Assembly: GCF_001653235.2 (NCBI RefSeq)
Contig: NC_035790.1
Span: forward strand, 5,642,001 to 5,706,000
DNA from: Pochonia chlamydosporia 170
Taxonomy: Eukaryota; Ascomycota; Sordariomycetes; Hypocreales; Clavicipitaceae
DNA length: 64,000 nucleotides
Direction: 5' to 3'
Shown here: one piece after another, positions 9,620 through 25,454 of the stretch
Position numbering within the stretch: the stretch's first letter is position 1
Layout of the letters: every line of letters starts with the position of its first letter
Notes under the pieces: generated by a model
What the model saw: only the letters and a program-made list of their open reading frames with translations
Databases searched by the model: none
What the model was told of the DNA's origin: nothing
Made by a program: the position numbers and the translations under genes

Positions 9620-12600
9620 CCGCGTGCAGGGTGCTATGGAGATGGTCACTACGATGATGAGGGCATATCAAAAACAGAAAGAAAGCGAAAGGGAATAAGA
9701 GAATTTACTTGCTGAGGGAATAACGAGGGTCTCTGTGGTGCTAAGTGGTTTTGAAACAATCGATGTTGACGCGGACGACTGAGGGTTGAGGGAGATGTGT
9801 ATGTCTACTTCGTGATAGATAGAGCATTTACTGGTTATCGTCCTGATGACACATGCAATGCATTTGAAACAATAAAAAAAATGTAGATTGTATTTGCGTT
9901 GATATCTCGAAAGACATTGTGCGGGATTATGTTGTACTCACGCGGTGTTTATATCAAGTGATACAGGGTACTTGTGAGATTCTCCTTTGTGTCTTTGTTG
10001 TTTCTTACTCTAGTATTACATGCTCAACATCAGCCTTGTGTAACCATTTGACTGGTAAGTTGAAACTATAATGGTAATCTTTTCACAAATACAAGAGTGT
10101 AACCGTACCTACCCATATCGACTTCAGGCTTATCGGAAACAGGTGGAAGCATGACTTCAGACTTACAACATCAGTATACCTAACATCAACGCTAACCTAT
10201 ATCAGGATTAGAAAGAGCTTAACCATGATATCAACCTTGTTAAATGACACTCATAAACCAACTCTCGTATCAATACAACGTCAGCATATCTTATACATCC
10301 ATATCATCCAGTAATCCCAAACCAACCTCAACCCCCTTCCAACAACCAATCCCACCACACAACAAAGAATAACCTCATCACCCATCCCCCATTCCCCTCA
10401 CCCGCTCATCCATCCATCCACGCTCAGACCACGCCAGTTGTCAGTTTGCCACGCCAAGCCAAGCGCGCAAAAAAACCACAAAAACAACAACAACTCCTCC
10501 AAAACACACACCTCACGCCCCCCATACACCCCCAAAAGTCTCCGAATAAGCGGTGAATAACAAAAAAAAAGGACAACCAAAGAGTGAAAGGAATGGAAGA
10601 ACCCCCATTCGCAAAATCTCCCCCGTCCTCACGACTTATGTCATACCCCTTTTCGCACGTAGCACCATGCACCACCTGCCAACCTTGTATCAACCTGGCA
10701 ACTTTGGACTCTTATCTGAGAACCCCCCCTCCCATGAGAACTTTCAAAAAACGTGTGTTTCATTTCTCAGCCCATAATTGGACTCTCCATACGCGGCAAT
10801 TACGTACCCCGTTCGTTGCTGCGCATGCAGCGAGGTCACGCTTGAAACATTTCCTGCCGTGCAACCTCTTTCTCGGCCACTTATTTTGGCTTTCCCTTCA
10901 AAGAGGCAATTAATTTATTTTACCGAGGACTGTATCCATACATGGGACGGAACTGTACGGAATACTGAATGCATTGATGCGTACATTAAGTCTAGGACCA
11001 ACAGTTCAGGCAGCAAGGAACAAGTGTTGGTCTGATACGATACTTGGCCCCGCAGGGCGTGTGGTTGAACATCGTGTGATTCTTTTTTTTTCTTTCTTGC
11101 TTTTATCTCGGCCGAATATTGGTTATGCATGTTGGCTTTCCTGGCAATGTAGAGTGTACTTGATACAGAACGGCACGATAAATTCAGGGGGCGGGCGGCT
11201 TCATTGTTTGGAGGAGCTAATTGGGGGCAAACAATGTGTCCCTGGTGTCATGGAAAGCTTGGTCTTCCGCATGCGGTTGCGTCCTGTGGCCATGGCGGGT
11301 GAGATGGAAGGGGGATGGGATGAAGTTGGGTTGGTGGACGTGAGTGTGAACGTGGACGGGAGGCAGACACGGGTAGATCGTGTCGGGAACAGGCACGGTT
11401 TACACCTTGGTCTATTGATGCGAGGGGATGGACGATGCTGGTGGTGATGGGACGCATATGATCTGAGGAAGTTTATGTTTGGGGCCGGAGTTTGGCTCGA
11501 GGTTTCGATTTGCGGATCGTGGGAGGCGATGTTTGATGCGCGTGCGTTGGGCGTTGAGGAGCATGGACTTGGCTTTGGTTGTAGCACATAAATTGCTGGT
11601 TGGGACGAGTTTGTGTCGGATAGATGGAGAGCAGGTTATTTTCTGGAAGATTGAGAGTTTGGTTGAGAATATATATATAGAGAGATATATGTACTGTATT
11701 GTCGCACGTACATGTTGTATGACTTTTTACGGATTGGACGTATTTGCTTACGTGATAATTGTACTCAATCATTCTGTAATTCATGGGCACATATTTGTAC
11801 ATGGAATAAGCAACTTCAAGGTTATCAGCCATCAAACATGGCCCTGTTTTGTACCCTATATACACATATCAACTTGGTCCATCTCTCTGGCGCTCTTCTA
11901 ACTACTATGTAAACCATGGCTTTAAACAAAACTGACAGCTGTAGAAACACAATTAAGCAACCTAATTCAGCGTAACTGAATCTATGAACGCGGCATGGCC
12001 ATGTTGTAGCTTACGATGCGTAAACAGAGCCTCCCCCTGAATGCATCAAGTCCGCCGGAATCACTTGGCCGCCAGGAACGTCATTGAAGAACTCAACTCT
12101 CACAGACTGCATATAATCCATCAACCATTACTAAGGAACATAAGTACAAGCCGCAAATCTGCGTATACGCCCGCGGAGCAGATGGATAGTAAGCAATCGT
12201 CAAAGCTGCCAAGAACCATCCGCTCAGTGGACTCAAGACCTGCAACCAACGGCGATGGCAGAATGCTAAACACGCCGAAAGATGCATTCGAGGCTAATTC
12301 CCACCAGCATATCAGATCACTCTGTAATCACCAACAGGAAGCGATTCCCACGGAGCGCCAGAGGGGGCGAGCCAAAGCCTCTGTGACTACAAGAACCCCT
12401 GCCCAACACACCTAGAGATAACCAACGTACCGTAGATTGGCATACAGGCAGCGTTTCTGGACGTAGTACTTCGTATTGTTGAAAGCATAGGGAAATCCCT
12501 TTAGAGCTGCCTGACAGCTGCCTCGACTTGAGCTTGTCTGGGAAGACGGTCAACGTCCCTATCCTTGTCTGGTCATAACATGGCGACATTTTCACCACCC

Positions 12601-15600
12601 TGCCGCTCTTCTATTCCGCTAGAGAGCCAGCGACATTGCAGTATACCTCTATCGAACCGAGACTGCAATAGGGGCGATAGAAAGTACCTGGCAATGCAGG
12701 CATCATTTTGCCACTAGTCTTCCGCACACGCGGCATTCAACTTACACGACCGAGAGACACACATAGCTCAAAGATATTCATCGCACCATGTACATATCCT
12801 TGGCATTTGACAGCCTATTCCGTCGAATTGCAAATGCATCATCCCCTGTCCTGTTCACATCGACGAGGATCAAGGTGCGGCACACGGACGAGCATCCGGA
12901 GTGTAAACGCACGGACAAAGAGTCTCTTCAGCCCCAGGACCCCTATAACGAACAGGACGCTGTACTTACTGTATTACGTTGATCATAAGCATTACAATGA
13001 TGTCAACGTGTACATGCCTCGGACATGTCCATGCAAGCGGCTGGAAATCAATGTGAGTCAGGCTTGACAGTTGCTGCATCAAAGAAAATTTTTCCATGCA
13101 ACTCAGCCAGATCGAGTGACGGAGGCTGCAGTGAAGGATCGCAATCACCGATCTAGAGACCTGGAAAAGGATTCCTGCACCAAACTCGTGGCAGCCACGA
13201 GACGCTGGTGTAAATCGCACTACAAGGGGTTGCTTGAAAATGCAACATCCTTGGTATGCAGTTTTTCGGACCACCTTGCTGCGCGATTCAGTCACGAATA
13301 CAATGCCCGCACCTACACCACCCTCCAAGACTCATGTTGTTGGTACTTCCGGTAGTAGTAGTCTTTGCAGGCATGCTTGCACCAGCTTCAAACAGCTAGT
13401 TTCTGGAAGATTACCTCGTTGAGAATGCCGTCGGGGGGCCGAACTGCGTGACACGGACGGAGTCGCCGGGGCAAGCAAACAAGTTTAGTCTCACCCGCCC
13501 TACCCTTGGTAAAACAGTAGGTTGCCTTTTCTCAGAGCGGCTCGCCAATGCCATCAAGGCGAAATGCGTCAAAAGACGAAGCGAGACGCCCATCGCAGAA
13601 CTAACACGCAAGCAGTTGCTGCCTTGGCCTGTCTGCAGGATTGCCTGTGAAGGCTGACGTTGCAATAAGGATACTACATCCATCTGCAGTGGTCAAATGT
13701 CCTGTGAATATTACCAGACGACGTCCGGATGCCACCTCCAATTGTGCTCATGTGTGTATCGTACGGAGTACTCCTTATATTATACACTATGGGGTCTGCG
13801 GGGAGGTTGGAAACCCGGACCCATCTTGGTTGCCTTTGACAATAGTAAGGAAGCGAATCCTTGACCTCATTCAACTATGAAATGCCATCATAATCCGGGT
13901 TCATCAGGATTGCACCGTTACTGTGCACCACAGTTCATCTTTGCCTGAATGGTTAACTTCGTCGCAGCAGCATCCATACGTTTCCCGCCTCAGCATGTTG
14001 CCAGATTTTCCAAATTTGAGCTCCCAAAATTAAAGAACCAGTGGGAGCTGGGGTTCAAGCTCCAGGAGTAGGTAAAGAGCACTTGGCGTCGGTAAGCCAG
14101 CAGCTTCAAGAATGGCCACCATGGATTGATGATGTGCTTTGGACAAATGACCACTTCTGTGATAAAACGAATCGAAATACGGGATTCGGTTTCGAGCTCT
14201 GGCCGACCGGTGATAAGCGCTCACACACTACTACCCCTCCGCATCACGAACCATATCGCGGCCAACGGCAGATGCCTCGATCGCCAAAACGACAGTGATA
14301 AAATGACGCCCCATTTAACCCCAGGTGGAAGATGAGAGAATTGTCGAAACCCAACCCCATTTCAAACGTCCTGTTAGTGTAATGAGCGCATTTTTTAACA
14401 TGGAAAGTCTTACTCCAGGGAATCACTCATCCCCAGCAAAATATGACATGTTTGTATGTTGCGTCATGAGAAGGTTGCGCTTCTAGTCACATGTCCAGTC
14501 GCAGCCATTGACGCCGATGTTTAGCAAGAGTGATCCGCCCCGTGGAATCAGAGAGCCGTCCTTGGAACTGGCCATGGGCAAGAATTTCTCGTGATGAATT
14601 CATTTCAGACTTTTTACAACACTTGCATGGCTGTCAGCGCATACCGATCAGTATCAGCCACCTCGTTTGTCTTCCTGGTCACGTACTCCGTACTTACCTG
14701 CCAAAGTTGATGCCACCAGACCAGACGTTTGTGGAGGGATGCCCACCAATTCTTGTGCTCTGTATGGAGTATGACAGCTCCCAACCCTGAGAGTTGAGAT
14801 TTTGTACCGCAGCCCACGCACTGTACCTTGGTCTGTATGTCTCGGCCGGAACAGAGCTTCCAACCAGAAAACAGGAAAGGGCACGCCACAATGATTGGCA
14901 CCATTGACATTTTCACAGAGTGGAGACAGAACAATAGGCCCGGCTCGTGTGGCGCTGGGCGTTATTGATAACATTTTTCGGTTGACCCGTCAGGTCTTGC
15001 AGCTGCAGGACATTACTCAGTCCTGAAACGAAAGGTGCCATCCTGGTGCAAGTGAAGGCTGGTACTTGATGTTTTATTTCCAAGAAGACCAAAACGAGAC
15101 ATGGTGCCGCACGAACTGCTGGTTCATCTCCCATTAGTTGGTGCCAATCTCGAAGCTAGTTGTTTGAGCTGCTCGCCCGTCGTCGAAGCGGATCATTGTC
15201 GACCCATGCGTGCACCAAAAGATAACATGATGCCCACCGATCGCGGGGGTCTGGGTCTAGGTCTGGGTCTGGGTCCTCAGGCTGAGATTGGCGGGGCGAA
15301 TATCTGGGTTTATTGCATTCGAATCGTATGGCTGTTGTTCTTGGGGTGGAGGAAATCATGATGTGTGAGACGCCTTCACTCTCCTTGTCGCAGGGTTGGC
15401 TTGATTGTCGACAGCGAAGGAGATGTGGACAATACTTGCGTCGTGTTGAGTGCAAGTTGGCTCGTTCTGCCCAGTTCATCCCGATTCTTGGCCTCAGCTT
15501 TGTCTCTGTCACGATTTCGAAGGTCTTGTGACGTTGCTCAACGAAGGCAAACAAGCGGCAGTCGGCCGAATTCGTCAACGGATGTGGATTTTGATTCATA

Positions 15601-18600
15601 GGTCTTGGATTTTAAGGAAAAGAGGGCAATTGACCTTTGCTGGAAAACACAGCAGGTGCCAAAGCCGCAAATCCTGCATTGGGCTGTTGTCCCTCTCAAC
15701 TGGCAAGCCTTGACAGCCTGTCTGCGGCACGCAAGTATCCGAAAGGGCGCTTTACAATTAGTATTTGTGCAGTTTGACGTGGGATGTGCACTTGCTTCAC
15801 CCTGCAGAGCAGTTTGAGTCCATGGGGAAGTACAACATATATTCGTAATACACCAGCCACCCAGCCCGGCGTCCAGTTGCTCCCTGTGCAAACACTGCTC
15901 AAGGGTGGCGGATCTGACAGGAGACTCAGTTTCCTTCTCGAAGACTCACAGAAGGGCTGGAAGACTGAACAAACCGGCAGACAAACATGTTAGTCGACCG
16001 GGGGTGCTGCTTCAGGGCTGGCTCGAAATGCCCCAGAGACTTGGCCCATCAGCCCAAGCTTTACCTCAAACGGGGACAAATTGAGATGGAGCTTGGACCC
16101 CATAAGTTTCCAGAAGGTTTCCTCTGATGGTTTAAGGCGATTGTTCAACGCGACAAGTACATGGTACCACATCAGCTGCCTGTTGTAGTGGATGCCGGCT
16201 TCCCCTTGCAAGCCAACCTGGCCACACCTGTCGGCGCATGCCCCTGTCAAGGATGTCTTCCGTCCTGTCAACGTGCCTGTTTCTGGCAAACTGGAGTTGT
16301 TTCTGTCCGAGGCAATGGTTTGGTTGGAAGGGGTTAGTGGACTTGGCCCAGTGTTCTTTTTGAAGCATCAATCTGAGCCGTCGACTTCGTTGAAAAAAAC
16401 GTGACCTTGAGGCTGAGAGGTGCGGCCGTTCCGAGGGATGTGGAAATGAACTCATTCCAAGACTGAAGTGGGTAAAGCCGTTCTGCCTGGCGTCGCATTG
16501 TTACGACTAATCAATAGGAAAAAAAAAGTGTTGTTGGTTTGCTCCAACATGCCCTCGTCTGTGAGTCCCCCCGGCCATCATGGGCCATTGTACTCGTGGT
16601 ATCCTTGCTGGGTCCCTGTCTCACACAAGCAAAGTGGCTATTGTAAGAGGTATTGTAAGGAAGGTGCGGTCGTAGGTTTCACGTTACTGTGCCGGCTCAG
16701 GATCATCTCCATTCATGATAGTAGTGGACCCCATTTAGATCCTAACTGGTTGTCGAATAGGAATTGCAATTTCGTCTGTCAATCAAGCAGCCTTCCTTTT
16801 CACCGTCCTGGAGGTAGATATCGTGCACCGAGACGCTGGAGAATGTGACCAGCGAGATAAACAAGAACCAGTTACTGGGCTCTCCGCATCCGAGTTCGGT
16901 TTGGGGAGAGCTCATTTTGCACAGTGTTGTGTTGCCCAATATAAGGTATTCCTCTGCATTGTAGAGCTCCTCAAACAAAATCCGCATCTTGTACATACGC
17001 CAAAAAAACGCAATACATTCGCCGGGTTATAGTTGCGATCGTCCGCGATGATATTGTGCCGGGATGATGGATTTTGGAAAACGGTTCATCTAGTGTAATA
17101 GGATAAATTGGCCATCATGGTGAATCATACCTGGCATTAAAGAATCCTCGAAGAGTTGCAGGTTGTCGTAGTGCCACCATGTGCCCTTCCCATTTGGTTC
17201 TGCGGGTTGTAGCCAACAACGAATCTCATGAAACATTATACTTTTTGCTCGAGCTCCTGTCTCAGGCTGAGTCCTCTGATGTTGATTGGCCATGAAGTGT
17301 TCAGTACGAAATCGTAATCTTGAAAGGCGGCATGGTGGACGCTACAGGTCTTATTCAGTGATGCCAAGTGAGTGGCCAACTTTCATCCGCCGTCATCCAT
17401 GCCCCCCAAAATCTCCAAACTTCTCTGCCAAAATCATGGAGGGGTGGGGGGTTATTCCATTTTCGCGCGCGCCTGATTATGCTGTATGATGCCAACAATA
17501 GAGGTAAGCCACAAGCAGCTAACTCAATTCAGGGTGCAAGGATGCTTTGGTGGCTGCTGGTGGTATTCAGCAAAAATGACATGCCAGATCTGTCACCACT
17601 TGGGGGTGGAGGCTCATCGAAAGGATCCACGCCAACCGTTTGCACGGTCCAATGTACCGCCTCTCTGCATTTTTTGCGCATTCGTCTGGCAGAACAATAC
17701 GTATACCACTGCATGACCGCATAGGGGACTTGTGTCACGAAGGTGCCCATTGGCCCAGAACGCACCAACTAGATGTGGAGTGCGACCATGGCGCAAGCCG
17801 ACCAAGATCACCAACTAGAAGCGCACATACCGCCAACTGCCCTCAACACCTAGATCGCCGGATCACAACTGGAGAAGCCTGGTTCTGACAGGTGTGGGAA
17901 ACAACAAGTTGGGTGTTCTAGCCACTCAGGCGTGTGTTGTCCCGTTGTCCGGGTTCAGCGAGTGAGGGGGATGATTTGACTTGTCAAGAGATGTGAGTGA
18001 TTTCATCAAAGGAGCCAACAGGTCGTACGAAATGAGTTGTGGACCAAGTGAGTCTTAGTCTTGCCCTGATCTTCTGGCAAAGAGGTTATCTCCTGCCCTC
18101 TTCGTTATGGCGATGGAATGATTGAACTCCGTCGGAGGGTTTTGTTGAAGCATATATTTTTGCTGCATCGCTAAGTTGGAATTAGACCATTAACTTCCAT
18201 CGTAGGCTGACCTCCGAACCTTGTTTACGGGCCATACTCAGTTGCTGGATTAGAGTCGCCAGACCGTGTCGTCCTGGGCCTTTGCCATTCATCCCACGGC
18301 AGGAGGTTTCTCTGTCCAGAGAAAACCCTGGGCTCAGGTCGAGAACCATGATCGTGAAGCCTGACCACACACAGTTTTTCCCCCCGTTCTCGAGGTGAAA
18401 GGAGACAAGGCTGTGGGGCGACTTAGGGTGGTGCTTTGTTGGTCAATCACGACCAACAGACTTTGACTTCGCCGTGGAGATGGATGCCAATATTCAGTCA
18501 AAACGAAATTCGTGATTGGCGGTGCACTGGGATTAGTGTCCTGGTGATTCGCACCTCAAACGAGTAACATTCGCCCAGGGGTTCGGGTGTGATAAAACGG

Positions 18601-20900
18601 CCCAACAATGGGCAAGCCAAATACGGAGCTATGGAGCACAATACAAGTCTCTTCGTACCCAAACAGCCATTTCCCATCTTTGGAAGACTTGACGCATCCG
18701 GCTGGGCTCAAGCGATTATCAGTCTCCCCACAAAGTCAACAGAGCGTGCACGTGTACTGTACTCCGTAGGTGTAAAAGAGTCAGTAACGTCTGGTTCACT
18801 CGGGCCTTGAGGCTTGAAATGGGCAGGAAACAAGATCCCGGAGCCGAGTGATGGACGAGAGGCTTCTCACGGCGCTCATAATCTGCAGCTGAAGAAAGGT
18901 TAGTGCGGCCCTGTTTGTTCTGTCTCAAGAGATTGCCGTCAGCCAATATCGTCTGAATTGGTTCTTAGTGTATAGAGTGCTCCAGACTTACTACGATACG
19001 GCCATCACAAATTGCTTGACCAGACTTGACAGGTCCAACGGACTGTGGCAGCCTGGACAGGACCGTCGGCTAGTGCCCGTTGCACAGATACCATGCTGGT
19101 GCTGGCGGTGTCTTGGAACTAGGCCCAGCCAGCCCATTGGGACCATACTTGACTTTGCATCAGATTGAGGACAGTTCGTTCGAGGCTTCAAAGTTCAAGA
19201 GGGCAAGCGGTATCGTTGGAAGGTTTTGGGCGAACACACACTGTGTATGTGCACTGTGTCTGCGGTGAACTGGCCGGCCCGACAGGGACGAAACTTAGAA
19301 CGATTCTCATCAACTGAGCAACCGTCCGGCATTGTACGATGTACAACAGACAATACAACCAGACGCTTCAATGCTCTCACGCAAGCCTACGGTAAGTCAA
19401 GTTCATCCAGTTTGGACTTTGGAGCCGCACTACCTTGACTTGTGCTCAGGTGGCCAGGATTTGGAAATGCCAGGATCCGCCGCAGGAACAGAATACCATG
19501 TTCACCTCCAACGCCGCCAGTGGCCCATGGCTGCGACCTATCAGGACTGATGCATCATCCATGCATCCCCACGACGTCAGGACAAGAAAGGTATGGCAGG
19601 GGTTGCGGAGAGGGATGATGCGACCCAAGCCCAACTTCGGCTTTCGCTCAGCGGCGGGCACGAGTTGCCAGGGGCGTGCAATGATTGCCCTTGGCTTGTT
19701 GTCTGGTCGGTGCGAGCCCCCGAGGTGTGATATGAGGCGTGAGGCGTAGGCTGGAGGCGTGAGTTGTACGCCTCCACACAATACCTTGCTGAAAGGTATG
19801 TCATGTACGGAGTACAACTGCCCGAGCAGCCAGGCGGTAGGTCCCTTGCCAAGTTGGACGCACCAGACCTTATTCCAAGTACCGAGGCTGGCAAGATGCC
19901 ATTTGGACCCTGGGAAGTCTGACATTGCTGGTTGATGAGCACCTCCGATACGGTACTGCACAGTACAGTGCAATAAAGTTGCGAAGTGTCAAGAAGTGAT
20001 TCAACGTCACCAAACTGGAATTGGCGTCTTGTTCCCCGGGTTGAAAATGTACCGCGCTTGGCGGACCCGGCCTTCTACATCGGAGCCCAATGAAGCCATT
20101 TATCATTGGCAGGGTTGGGTAAGTTTTGACATCCAGCCTATGGCAATGTGAGCAACAAATTTTCAGTATGCAAGAAGACATGGATCTTCTCTCGTTCTCG
20201 TGGCCCCAAACTCCTCACGCACTGGAAATGGATTGCCAGCATCCAAGGGCTGGTTGGCAGCCTGTTGTGAAATCTTTGGTGCGTGATCTATTCACCGAGG
20301 TGATGCATGGAGTCAGAAAGAGCCTGTCTGGAATTTCGCCTTGCAATTTACAAAACCAGATAGCTCCATTCTTTCCCCCTTGTCCCTCCCGGTGGGCTTC
20401 TTGTATTTCTCGCATTCGTGTCCAAGCCCAAATGCAGTCATGCCCATAATAGGACTGCACTGTACTTATCTCTGCTGCGTCCGGTGCTGTCCTCTCAGTA
20501 ATAACAACTCGAGGTGAGTAGGAAAAACGCACACTCCCATGCCAAGCAAACCCGCACGCCCCCCTCAAGGCAAGCCCCCGTCCGGAATCTATTTTCGATC
20601 GTGTTTCCATCGTCGTCTTTTTGACGCGAGATTTTAATTCTCAAGTCGCAAGATCAGACCCCCAGTCTTGAGTCCCAAGCTCTGAAGCTCCAAGTCAGAA
20701 GCTGGCCCGGAGTACATAGACAGCTTGGGCCTTCCCGCACTCACCCTCAACTCAAACTCCAACTTCAACCATATCCGAGCTCAACTCGCAATCGCAGCCG
20801 CAACCGCAAAGCTGAATCTGGTTGCTACTCGAGCTTTGTCGTGAGCATCGATCTTGGGGGGCTTTGAACACAGCCTACCACTGACTCAAACACTCAATTT
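9620..20900. other. Long gene-free region
   Basis: About 11.3 kb in which I can support no gene on either strand. Open frames are short (mostly under 160 codons), low-complexity or mutually antisense, and none shows a recognisable domain or a splice-linked series. Small repeats occur, for example a GGTCTG hexamer array at about 15247-15276. Four of the six exact TACTCCGTA/TACGGAGTA 9-mers in the window fall here (13762, 14684, 18760, 19806). Non-coding RNA or regulatory DNA is possible but not demonstrable. Confidence 0.5.
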
Positions 20901-23900
20901 GTTCGTCTAATCTCGAGGGCTCTGGTTACTGCTCTATACATGACATACTCACAAAAGCATTTCTCCCAGATGTTCTCGGAAAGCTGCCTGCGCGACCAAC
21001 CACAGACTGGACTGGCTTCGAGATTTTGAAAGGGATCAAGACGTCCGGTGACACCGTTGTGTCTCATTCGATCACAGTTGGAATCACTTCGTTCCTGCAA
21101 GCCAGCTCACAACGGCACTGCCGAAGGAAAAAGAGGAAGGGCAAGAAAAAAAGAAAAGAAATCAAAACAGGCATACCAGCTACACACGCCTGAATCAAAC
21201 CGGCCACATCTTTTGGCGCCCTGCCTTTTGGAAACTTGCTCTCCTCGCTTTTGTTAGTCCACCCTTGGCCCGCAAACACCGTTTGTCGAGTCAGCCAAAC
21301 CGCTATATCACTACGTACTTGGAAGGAGATATTCTCTGCTTGTGAGCGCACAAAGCACACTGCAAACCGCACACGGCGCAGAGACTCTCAATTTTTGCCG
21401 GCGGCCTTCGAGTTTGTCGAAGGCTTTTACCTACTTTGAACAGTGTCAAGTTGAGAGCAAAGACTACAAACGCCGCGGGCAGACCCTGTTGGTGCACCGC
21501 TTGGCCCTCTCTGTGGCACATTGCTAGTGTAAGTCAACGATGTTCCTCATTGCCTGCCCCCTTCGAGTTGTTGCCTTCAATCTGGTTCGTTTCCCTGCCC
21601 ACCTGTTCTTGCTGGGCGCTTCGCATGCAGCCGGGAGTCAAGCGACCTCTTTGGTTTGTTTTGTCTGTTCTGTGGCTTTGAAAGCATTTAAGAATTCGCT
21701 GTAGCCGTCCCTTCAACATTGTGGCTATTGGTTCATCAGCTTTTACCCCCTTTCCCCCCCAGCCAAGCTGCGCAATCCATCACTCATATGACCAACATCA
21801 AATTGCATCTGTTGGCCATCGTCAGTCTGGCCTCCTGCTTCTCCCGCTGCCCCCGCCACTTGCACCAGTCTCTACCTGTCACAGCCACTGCCACGGCCAA
21901 GGCCAAGACCAAGACCACGGTCACTGTCGCTGTCACTGTCACTGCCCATTTCAAGGCTGCAGTATCACCAACCTTCCCTCGCCCAGGCTATTGGACCCTT
22001 GGCCTCTTGCAGCTGTGTGCGTTGGCTGTGATTTGATATTGTGCGGTTCTGACAGGGCGCACCCTTGCGCCGGTTTGGGAGATTTTTGTCCCAATTTACT
22101 TGGTCGTTGGTATTTTCTCTCTCCCCCCCTCCCCTGTCCTCCGGCTCTCTCTTTCCCTGGCCAGGCTTTCTGCGTGTCGTGCGAGCCCCGGCCCATCCAA
22201 CATCCACTTTGGGCACTTGGGTGGTGGAGGAGCCGACTGACTGGGACGCCTGCGTGCCTCGACGTCGAAGTACCGAAATACGTCAAGGGTAGGGTACCTC
22301 GTACCAGGTACTTACTTGAACTGACTGCGCGCCCGCAATCCCCCGTCCCCGTTCCCCGTCCTTGTCACCATTCCCATTCCCATCCCATCCTTTCCCATCC
22401 CCGTTCCATCATTGCTCGTCCCCTGGCAGGTACGCAATTGAGCATATCTGTGGTCAACTGGTGCGTGTGAGAACTGCTGCTTGAGGTTTGCTTGGTCTGT
22501 TGGTGCACCGTTGGTACTTTACTTTGACCCTGCGCTGCACATTGGCGCTCAACTGCTCAAGTGCTCTGCCCAAGTGCAAGTGGTCAACTGGTCTGGTACT
22601 TGAGTACATCCCAGCTTTGAACATTAAAGCTGCAGGTGCCCTGTGACGGCTCCTTCCCTGGCGCACCGCTCCACCTCCCTTCAATGTTCTGTGGGTCCTC
22701 CAGCTTCTAGTTCAACAAGGCTTGGCTCCTAAAACTGCGTCGCTGCCGATCCAGAAAAGAAACCAACAATACGCTAGGCCCCGTCACTTACATTCAGACC
22801 ACGACTCTGCACTTTTTCTTGACCTTTGACACTTTATGACTTCACAGGCCTTCTGCGCCTTGCCATTTTGCCGTTTTCTGCCGCACTGATTCTCCTCCTC
22901 CTCCATCCTATCTTTGTTGCTGCTTTGTTGTTTTTCGTCTCTTCATTTTCCTGTCCCAGCGCGTTCCAGCCATCGATTTTTCGTCTTGCGACCAAACTAA
23001 TCGACCAGGATCTGAAATCTTAGATCCTCCCTCCTCGGCCGTTCCGTGACCGCAGCGTCACGCATCGATCTCACCTCGCCCAAAAATTCCCTACAAGACT
23101 CCTACCTCGGCTTTCAAGCGATTTGGAACTCGCCAACGCCAAATTTCAAACAAACGATTTCATCGTCCAACAGCCGACATAATAGTGTATGCCGCTTCAG
23201 TCCCGCATCCACAAAGAAAACCAAGGATCACTCTGGGTGCCTACGCTGTTCAATCTGCTGGCGCACTGATAAGCGAGACGGAATATCGAACAGCATCTGC
23301 TTGTTACTCTTGATGCAATACGCGACATTGGCTACCAAATAGCTGGTGCGTTGTCCGCCTACGACTTTCGTCGCCACAACCTTGCGCTACTCAGCTGATA
23401 GCAACTGCACAAGCTTTCTTGAGACCGCAACCCGAGATATATTCGACGGCTAGCTAGATTCTCTAAGCCGGGCCGACAATACTCCCCAGGGAAATTTCGT
23501 ACCCTCTCAATTTTGGCTTGCCACCCAGCAAGGTCGTCTTGAGCAGGACATCGACAACGACGGTTTCAGCACGAATCATACCACCAATCGAGATTGGGCG
23601 AAGACGAATTGGACACAACTTAAAGTGACAGGTACGTGTCAACCTCTTTTCTTGTCTGCTATGACGGGGCAACATGCTGGCGCATTCGGGGGGTGGAGCT
23701 GGCCGTGTGAGACAGTGGGAAGATTTGGGTATCATTGTTGTCAAACGATGGCAATATCTACGCACTATGTTGAGCCTGAGTCGAGACTGTGCTCCCGAGC
23801 TTCTTGGCGTTCATGTCTGTTATTTCTCGATTGGAATGAAGTTCTGACTTTGTTTGACAGGTGCTTGCCATTCATCTCCGTTATTCAGTGGCTCTGTGCA

Positions 23901-24027
23901 GTGGGACAATATTTTGGCTGTCTCCGCGTCAGTGAATCATCCGGTTTCATAAGACTTGCTATCTATGAATCGACTAACACTCGTACCAGACTGAGCCGTG
24001 ACCCATTTTTAGACGTGCCGGAAGGCG
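20901..24027 (+). promoter_or_regulatory. Probable long promoter / 5' leader of the C2H2 regulator
   Basis: Pyrimidine-rich, gene-free DNA leading into the C2H2 gene. A likely leader intron runs from a GTACGTG donor at 23632 to an acceptor at 23989 (CTAAC branch point at 23973, then CAG). An in-frame TAG at 24010-24012, just before ATG 24028, shows that the coding region does not extend upstream. Several short upstream ORFs exist in the segment and could affect translation. Confidence 0.45.

Positions 24028-25454
<1,427 letters not shown>

Noticed and set aside
11201..11587. Minus-strand frame of 128 codons, Ser/Pro/Thr-rich
   Set aside because: Composition reflects local skew; antisense to another open frame (10974-11447) and without recognisable domain.
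19446..19973. Minus-strand frame of 175 codons in the gene-free region
   Set aside because: No domain, no conserved composition and no splice context; chance open frame.
21719..22470. Plus-strand frames of 105 and 249 codons before the C2H2 gene
   Set aside because: Overlapping frames with Pro/Ser/His-rich composition from a pyrimidine-rich leader; no domain seen.
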